DNA of 64,000 nt, taken from Helichrysum umbraculigerum. Taxonomy: Eukaryota > Streptophyta > Magnoliopsida > Asterales > Asteraceae. The DNA lies in the NCBI GenBank assembly GCA_949592205.1, contig CATIUR010000011.1:744001-808000 (forward strand). The letters run 5' to 3'. Below the pieces are notes generated by a model, which worked only from the letters and a program-made list of their open reading frames with translations, did not search any database and was not told the origin of the DNA. The number at the start of each line of letters is the position of its first letter. Position 1 is the first letter of the stretch. Both the position numbers and the translations under genes were made by a program. Positions 58,001 to 64,000 of this stretch are shown here, piece by piece.

Positions 58001-59343
58001 ATACCATCATGTTCCATTTCTAAAATCACATTACACTTCTTTTATTCCAAGTAGCCTTAACAAGTTCATGTGACCCAACATAATATAACAACGGTGATCA
58101 GGCGTTGCAAGATTATGCTCTTCACAATCCATTCTCAGGCTACTCTACATTATAATTATCAATGTGATCTATTCTCACCTCATACGTATTAAATACTTCA
58201 TGATTTCAAATCAATCATACTTCATTTAATAGTTTCTATCAGCTGATACATACTCAAAATCAGCTTACTACTTACATATTCAACCTTACATATGCAAGCC
58301 ATCTCACATACACACAATGTTCTAATTTTCAACAACTGAATTGCTCAGTATATCACTTATCGGAAACCTCAAACACATGATAACTCATCATCATAGTTTC
58401 AATACTTAACACTAATCAATGTCCTTATTTACTCCAAAATTCAGGACACATCTTAATTAATTATCATTACTTTGACATATGCTTTCATATCAAGCATCAC
58501 TGTCACAACAAGTCTACTCAATCATGTTACTATAAAACATTTCATCTATTAATTCCTAATTGACCAGAAAGACCTATCACTTTCTCAATCAATTTAGCTT
58601 TATCATAAGCTATATTTCTTATAAACCTATCTATCCTGGTTTAAATCAAGTGTTTATATACAATCACAACATATCATGTAGTCACATAAACACATACTTT
58701 CTCAAATAGCAATCATTATCAATTCAAATGACACAACCTTCCTTAAACAAGGATTTAGATCACACCTTGTGATTAATCCATTAACATAATACTATCAATT
58801 ATTTTGTCTCACCAATAAAGACACTCTTAGGTTCTAACATCAATCATGTTAAACCTTAATCAACTCTTTATCTACTCATTTACTCACATTTCTGCATTTT
58901 CAATTCAATCAGAAATAACCACCACAATGAGTATCCCATTCAATACCTCTATCCTCATGTCAACCTATAACAATCATTAGTTGACTCAAAACTGGGGAAT
59001 CATATCAGTCTGACTAAATTAACTTCACAACAAAGCTTACTCAACATAACAGAGTAAACAATTCAAGTTAATTTAAATTAACATAGGCTTATCAGAGATT
59101 ACCTGGCAAATCTTAAGCCCACGGGCTTTGAGGAAACATGAAATAAACCAATCAGTTACTCATGTTCCTCCGTCTCTGCATCAAATAACACTTTGCAACT
59201 TGTTAAGGGTTAGTACATACTCAACTAATCACTTTCTCACACATTCACTAATCAACTAAACCCGCACCCACTGGAATGTTTGACTCAACTCAATCAAAGT
59301 TTAGGATTGAACAGTCTATCATGCTCAATTCACCCAAACTATT
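55052..59343 (-). other. Non-coding internal region of the LARD
   Basis: About 4.3 kb with no frame above about 80 codons and no trace of gag or pol. On the plus strand G is scarce (sample lines near 57000 and 57120 have 2 to 6 G but 11 to 14 C in 60 bases), so the RNA sense strand is poor in C. Words such as CAATCA and TTTCA recur without clear tandem structure. Confidence 0.8.
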
Positions 59344-59355
59344 GCTCTGATACCA
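59344..59355 (-). promoter_or_regulatory. Primer-binding site for initiator tRNA-Met (LARD)
   Basis: TGGTATCAGAGC in element sense, beginning about 3 bases after the 5' LTR. Confidence 0.93.
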
Positions 59356-59358
59356 ACT

Positions 59359-61329
59359 TTTAACACCCCTCGTTTCAATATAAACGATAATATAATAATT
59401 TTGACACGGAAGCGTATATTTAAAACATACTATCAATGTACTCAAAGTGTCAATAAACTTTTTCAAACTTATTACATGACATTTCAACAGCTGGGTGTTA
59501 CTAAAAACATTTCTATAATTATCAAAATAACATCAGAGTTACAGCCTGTCAAACATTCCATCCAGTCAAATACTTCCTGCCCTGCCCAATATGTCCCATC
59601 TATTTCAACCTGCAGGAAGAACTGTGGTGGGGTTAGCACAACGCTAAGTGAGTGAAACTATAAGCAACAATACAACCTAGCGTAATAATCTGTTTACATC
59701 AAATAACAATAAACAGAAAAACAATCAATCACTCGACATCCAATCAATGTCAAGCTACACCAATCAAACATTATCAATCGTCATGAGGATCGGTGGCTCC
59801 TGAGATACCCTAATACCGGTTTGGTACTCAAGGAACTCTTATCAATCATCTGTATTGGCCTATACAGAATTACCGGTAACCAGTTGTTAATCACACACGA
59901 CCTAGATCTCCAAACCAACATTTCAAGTTTCAAGATCTCCTGTCGTCTACAATAACAACCAAGTCCAACTGTCAAGTCAAGTTGACCTCAGAATCTTACA
60001 TGCTAGCTCAAACAGCCAAGTAAGCAACTAGTCAAACTATCATGGCAAGATATCTCAATAGATGCATCATATCAAAGTAATACTATAAATTACTGGTTGT
60101 AAATCAAATCATTACAACTAAATCACACTGAGGTTACAGATCCACTCACCGACTACCTCAGGCCTCCACTCAGTAGTCTAATATCACTGAGCCTTCTCCA
60201 CATCTGAGAATCAATAATTCAAATATAAGTTAGTAATCATGGTCATCAGTACTTAACTTATATCAATCAATAACATTAGGAACTTAACATAATCCACATC
60301 AAGATTACTAGTTCCTAATTATACACTAATGATTTACAATATAATCATTATCATCTATTTACATATATCTATTTACAATCACATTACTATTAACAATCAA
60401 ACAAGAAATGTGATAACAGCCAACCAAGCCGCCGGCTTCCTCTAAGAAGCCGCCGGCTTCTGATCACGACCCACCGGCTTCACCTCACAAACCGCCGGGT
60501 AATTTACCAATTGTGGTAACAGAACAAAAACCCGTTTTAAAGCTTATACTAACCGCCGGGTCGGGTTTATACCCGCCGGTTTCATACTACACCACACAAG
60601 CCGCCGGCTTTGGCTATGAAGCCGCCGGCTTCCACCGACTAACTACAAGCCGCCGGCTTGAATAAGAAGCCGCCGGCTTCCTCCTTCGTTCCAGACCTGC
60701 ACGAACTGTTCAAACTCTAACTCACGGATTTAATACTCAAATCCTCAAAACTCAGTTTGCAACAGCTTTAAACAGTTTATAACATCACATAAACATCATG
60801 TACTAGTTATAACATGATTTTTAACACCAAATTCACTCAAATCATCAAATTCCCAAATTTCAATCGAAATCAAATTCTTAAATACTCAAGAATACTTACT
60901 GATTGAAGAATCTAACGATGGTAATCTGATGATTATGAAGATTCACGAGAATCACAACTTCCTGATTTGATTTCTGGATTGATTTGGAAGTTTTCAGAGA
61001 GTTTCTGTGAGTTTTGGAATAAAAATGAATAACTTTCCTAAATAGGAAAGGATATATATAAGTCGGCTCATCCAACCGCCTTCAATATACGGGTATAATT
61101 TAATACCCCATCTCAATCTATTGTCTGGAACCCGAAAACCATTTGCGAGTCCAAACATTTTATTGCACCGTCAACTATATTAATTTACAACAATTAATAT
61201 TTCACTTATCACATTGGAATATTCGGATCCTATTCCAATTATTTCACTATTTCAAACAATATTATTTCCAAACACATTTAAATCAAGAAATAATATATAA
61301 ACAACTAGGTCCATTTCGAGGATGTTACA
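59359..61329 (-). repeat. 5' LTR of the LARD
   Basis: 1971 bp, nearly identical to 53044-55014. A TATA-like stretch lies at about 61049-61060, followed in element sense by a leader, a donor-like CAGTAAGT (GT starting 60899), and the palindrome array 60426-60679. Confidence 0.93.
60426..60679. repeat. Palindrome array AAGCCGCCGGCTT with GCC-boxes (LARD 5' LTR)
   Basis: The same nine-member array as at 54111-54364, 220 to 470 bases downstream of the donor-like site in element sense, hence within the predicted transcript. Confidence 0.93.
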
Positions 61330-61334
61330 TATTT

Positions 61335-62636
61335 GCTCCCGTTGCTCGTTTAGAAACTATAAGAATGATAATAGCTATTGCTGCTCAAAATAAATGGAGT
61401 ATTCATCAAATGGATGTGAAGTCCGCCTTTCTAAATGGGTCACTTGAGGAGGAAGTTTATGTGGAGCAACCAGAAGGATACGTTGTCAAAGGGCAAGAAG
61501 GTAAAGTGCTAAGGCTAAGAAAGGCTTTATATGGTCTAAAGCAAGCACCACGCGCTTGGAATACAAGAATTGACAAGTATTTCCAAGAGCATGGTTTCAC
61601 AAAATGCCAAAGTGAATACGCACTTTACGTGAAGTATGAAAAAGGAGATATATTGATGGTGTGCTTATACGTGGATGATCTTATCTTCACGGGAAACTCT
61701 AAGAGGATGGTTGATGAATTCAAGAAGTCTATGGCAAAGGAGTTCGAGATGACTGATATTGGGCTTATGTCTTATTATCTTGGTATCGAGGTTAAGCAAA
61801 CGGAAGAAGGAATCTTCATATGCCAAGAAAGATATGCGAAAGGCATATTGAAAAGGTTTGGCATGGAGAATTGCAAACCTATTAGCACCTCCATTGAGTG
61901 TGGAACAAAGCACTCAAAGTATGATGGAGGAGAAGTAGTTGATCCGACGTTATTCAAGAGTCTTGTTGGAAGCTTACGGTATTTGACGTGCACAAGACCT
62001 GATATTCTATATGCCGTGGGACTAATCAGTCGGTTCATGGAATCACCTACTACTTCCCACTTGAAGACTGCTAAAAGGATTCTACGCTATCTCAAAGGTA
62101 CGCTTGATTTTGGTATATTATATTCATCATCTAATGACTTCGAGCTTGTGGGCTATAGCGACAGTGATTGGGCTGGCAATTTCGATGATAGTAAAAGCAC
62201 ATCGGGATTTTTATTCTTCCTTGGCAACAATGCATTCACATGGTCTTCAAAGAAGCAACCAATTGTTACTCTGTCTACTTGCGAAGCAGAGTATGTAGCT
62301 GCAACATCATGTGTGTGCCATGCTATTTGGCTTAGAAGTATATTGAAGGAGCTACACATGGCACAAGAGGATGCGACAAAGATCTTCGTGGATAATAAGT
62401 CATCGATTGACTTAGCGAAAAATCCTGTTTACCATGATCGAAGTAAGCATATAAATACTCGCTATCACTTTATTCGAGAGTGTATCGCAAGGAAGGATGT
62501 GCAAGTGATACATACAAAGTCAGAAGACCAAGTAGCAGACATCTTTACCAAGCCGCTGAAAGAGAGAGACTTTTCAAGACTAAGGATGCAGCTTGGTGTC
62601 GGCAAATCAAGTTTAAAGGGGGGTGTTGTATCATAA
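61335..62636 (+). pseudogene. Reverse transcriptase and RNase H, downstream part (copia pol)
   Basis: Resumes the RT broken at 53038, in frame after the TATTT duplication: FAPVARLETIR, MDVKSAFLNG, ALYGLKQAPRAW, and an intact YVDD active site (about 61668-61679). RNase H follows with GYSDSDWAG (about 62153), the CEAEYVA motif (about 62281) and DNKSSI (about 62392). The frame ends at TAA 62634-62636, just inside the 3' LTR. No internal stops. It could only be translated from LARD-initiated or artificial starts. Confidence 0.92.
62612..62623 (+). promoter_or_regulatory. Polypurine tract of the copia element
   Basis: TTTAAAGGGGGG directly before the 3' LTR. Confidence 0.85.
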
Positions 62637-63046
62637 ACTTGATTTGATCCAAATTAGTATTGGATCATGAAGTTAATTTGGTCCAATTAATAGATAAGCC
62701 CAAGCCCAAGAATAAGAAAATATCAAGAGATATTTTTATAGAATGTGGTAGAAGATTCCTATAGAAAAATCTAGTTGAAATATCTTGTAAAAATATCTAG
62801 TGGAAATATCTAGTAAAATATCTAGTAAGAAATATCTAGTATCCATGGAAATATCTAGTGTGTGGAACTTTCCATGGAGTAGTATAAATAAGTGATGGTG
62901 TAACCATTTGTAACCAAGTCATTGTAAGCAAGTTTGTAATCAATAAACACATAGTTCTCTAAATCCTCTCTTTCAAATATCCTTTCAACCTCTTTCACCT
63001 AAAACCTCTCAATTACATCAAGCCTAGAAAGCTCAAAGAGCTAACA
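62624..63046 (+). repeat. 3' LTR of the copia element
   Basis: 423 bp, partner of 49864-50286. Confidence 0.93.
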
Positions 63047-63146
63047 GACTCAGCTTAGTTTACCGCCAGGTTTCCGGTTTTACCCGAGCGACGAGGAGCT
63101 GTTGGTGCAATACCTTTGCCGGAAAGTCGCCGGGCATGATTTCTAA
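63047..63146 (+). pseudogene. NAC-domain gene fragment, right piece
   Basis: In the frame of the left piece, 31 codons encode NAC subdomain A (LSLPPGFRFYPSDEELL, then VQYLCRKVAGHDF), closest to ANAC019/055/072-type stress NAC proteins. A TAA at 63144 follows, and no sequence for subdomains B to E is found downstream. NAC proteins bind DNA through the whole 150-residue domain, so this remnant is non-functional. It was apparently truncated as well as split by the copia insertion. Confidence 0.85.
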
Positions 63147-63444
63147 GTATAGTCTCTTATAATTTCATCACATCTACTTCATTAATTAATTTAAGTATAT
63201 CTATATATTCAAATTGATGGAGATCATGGTAGAGTATTTATCTAATCAAGATGTCTATTATAGCAATTAATGCCGTTTTTTCTCCTTTTTTTTTTTTTTC
63301 ACGGAGTATTGTGGTAAATGAGCTTAACGTATTCCTATAAAGAGGTTCATGACCATTCAAATGAACAGTACGTTTAGAGTGATCCCCCCTTCCCCACATC
63401 CATCCTCTTGTTAGAATATAAAACTTGCAAACCTGCATATACTA
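63147..63444 (+). promoter_or_regulatory. Upstream region of the ERF gene
   Basis: About 300 bases between the NAC remnant and the ERF start. TATA-like CTATAAAG (about 63335) is the best core promoter candidate. ATATAAAAC (63416) is closer but leaves almost no leader. A poly-T tract lies at 63279-63299. No GCC-box, G-box or DRE was seen in this interval. Confidence 0.4.
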
Positions 63445-64000
63445 ATGTTTACACTTCAATCCCTTTCATCCTTTGAGTCTGAAAATAGTCAACCACGTAT
63501 CACCGATTCATCTTTCTTGAATATGTTCCCTAACCTAAATGAAGAAAATCACGACTCTCAGGAAAAGAGTCGTGAACAACCGTTGTTCTGTGCAACCTTC
63601 TTGGAATCAAGTCAATTAGAAGAAGGTTGCACAGAAACGGGACCTAAAAAAAAGAAAAGACCGTCACCTGATGTGGAGGTAGATGGGAAGCGTTATAGAG
63701 GAGTTAGAAGGCGTCCATGGGGTAAGTTCGCTGCCGAAATAAGGAATCCTGAAAAGAAAAAGGCGCGATTCTGGCTAGGTACATTTGATACACCTGAACA
63801 AGCTGCATTAGCTTATGATAGAGCGGCTTTTAAGTTTCATGGTTCAAGAGCTAAGGTTAATTTCCCTCTTTTAATCGGCTGCGATGATCGACCTATTATG
63901 TTTCCTCCTATGCGAGATACGACTCATCAACCACATCAACAACAACCGTCGTCCTCAATGTCAGCATCTTTTAAGCCACCACCCGGACTGTCACATGAAG
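63445..64000 (+). CDS. AP2/ERF transcription factor, 5' part (185 codons, runs off the window)
   Basis: ATG at 63445 opens a frame still open at 64000. A Ser/Asn/Glu-rich N-terminus (1-68) includes a basic PKKKKRP stretch (a possible nuclear localisation signal, about 68-74). It is followed by one AP2/ERF domain (about residues 82-141): RYRGVRRRPWGKFAAEIR, the WLGTF strand and the AAFKFHGSRAKVNFP helix end. The WGKFAAEIR and WLGTF residues that contact the GCC-box are intact, with Ala and Asp at the positions that separate ERF from DREB types, so it is an ERF-subfamily protein, perhaps group IX. Pro/Gln/His-rich sequence follows. Two perfect hairpins lie in codons 35-64. No frame damage is visible. 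Confidence 0.9.
   Translation, partial: MFTLQSLSSFESENSQPRITDSSFLNMFPNLNEENHDSQEKSREQPLFCATFLESSQLEEGCTETGPKKKKRPSPDVEVDGKRYRGVRRRPWGKFAAEIRNPEKKKARFWLGTFDTPEQAALAYDRAAFKFHGSRAKVNFPLLIGCDDRPIMFPPMRDTTHQPHQQQPSSSMSASFKPPPGLSHE
63549..63575 (+). other. Hairpin 1 within the ERF coding sequence
   Basis: TCACGACTCT pairs perfectly with AGAGTCGTGA across a 7-base loop. Confidence 0.9.
63586..63636 (+). other. Hairpin 2 within the ERF coding sequence
   Basis: A perfect 17-bp stem (TTCTGTGCAACCTTCTT with its complement) around a 17-base loop, 10 bases after hairpin 1. Confidence 0.92.

Larger units (their letters stand above)
53044..61329 (-). mobile_element. Non-coding Tekay-derived LTR element (LARD), 8.3 kb
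   Basis: Two 1971-bp LTRs (53044-55014 and 59359-61329) enclose a 4.3-kb internal region without genes. The duplication TATTT (53039-53043 and 61330-61334) fits an insertion in the copia RT codons for EEVFAPVAR. Initiator tRNA-Met primer-binding site, polypurine tract and pre-PPT stem-loop are like those of the Tekay element at 2390-15898. The LTRs differ at one site that I can find (A at about 53431 against T at about 59746), so it moved very recently although it encodes nothing. It must have used proteins of another element. Confidence 0.95.
49864..63046 (+). mobile_element. Ty1/copia element, interrupted by a LARD
   Basis: LTRs of 423 bp at 49864-50286 and 62624-63046 (TGTTGTATCA to GAGCTAACA), with a perfect duplication GACTC (49859-49863 and 63047-63051). 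Without the nested LARD (53044-61329) it is about 4.9 kb, a normal copia size. It has primer-binding site, gag, protease, integrase, reverse transcriptase, RNase H and polypurine tract in order. Five LTR substitutions are counted by eye. A small deletion between gag and pol and the LARD in the reverse transcriptase inactivate it. The lineage is near Tork/TNT1 or Ivana, not resolved. Confidence 0.95.

Overview
This window is nuclear DNA from a eudicot plant. It is AT-rich, almost all transposable elements, and has very little host coding sequence. I infer Asteraceae (daisy family). Two things point there: a pseudokinase of the type I remember as expanded in that family, and a very large SIRE-type copia element carrying an extra 3' gene of a kind common in Asteraceae assemblies. 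The family-level call rests on memory of protein families, not on a search.

Layout. 1-1533: end of an LTR that begins outside the window. 1785-17469: a PIF/Harbinger DNA transposon (TTA target duplication) whose transposase gene is split by a complete 13.5-kb Ty3/gypsy Tekay-type chromovirus on the minus strand (2390-15898, intact 1480-residue Gag-Pol). 17473-20061: a diverged tandem duplication with two foldback MITEs. 20062-37231: a 17.2-kb SIRE/Maximus-type copia element on the minus strand with decayed gag-pol and a separate six-exon accessory gene at its 3' end. 37311-39751: an hAT-like element containing an insert lodged in a (TA)n run. 41090-41878: truncated pseudokinase. 42257-42695: two MITEs. 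43239-44024: probable partial LTR. 44030-46835: solo LTR. 46867-49823: segment between 72-bp inverted repeats, holding a Mutator-like MITE. 49864-63046: a copia element on the plus strand inserted in a NAC-domain gene fragment, itself interrupted in its reverse transcriptase by a very young 8.3-kb non-coding Tekay-derived element (LARD, 53044-61329). 63445-64000: the start of an apparently functional AP2/ERF transcription factor gene that runs off the window.

Host genes. Only the ERF gene looks intact within what is visible. The pseudokinase is open but truncated, and the NAC fragment is dead. The order of nesting agrees with LTR divergence counted by eye: LARD LTRs differ at about 1 site in 1971, the gypsy at about 13 in 3.2 kb, the host copia at 5 in 423, and the SIRE at about 10 in 607.

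Most interesting signals. (1) The SIRE accessory gene has five introns with consistent splice sites and reading phases, unusual for a gene carried in sense by a retrotransposon. (2) Four different Tekay-like LTRs share a layout of CT-rich leader, GTAAG splice donor, then a private array of short GC-rich dyads. (3) A stem-loop with covarying arms sits just upstream of the polypurine tract in both Tekay-type elements. (4) The LARD LTR dyads contain the GCC-box AGCCGCC, the recognition core of ERF proteins, close to an ERF gene. (5) Two perfect hairpins lie side by side inside the ERF coding sequence.
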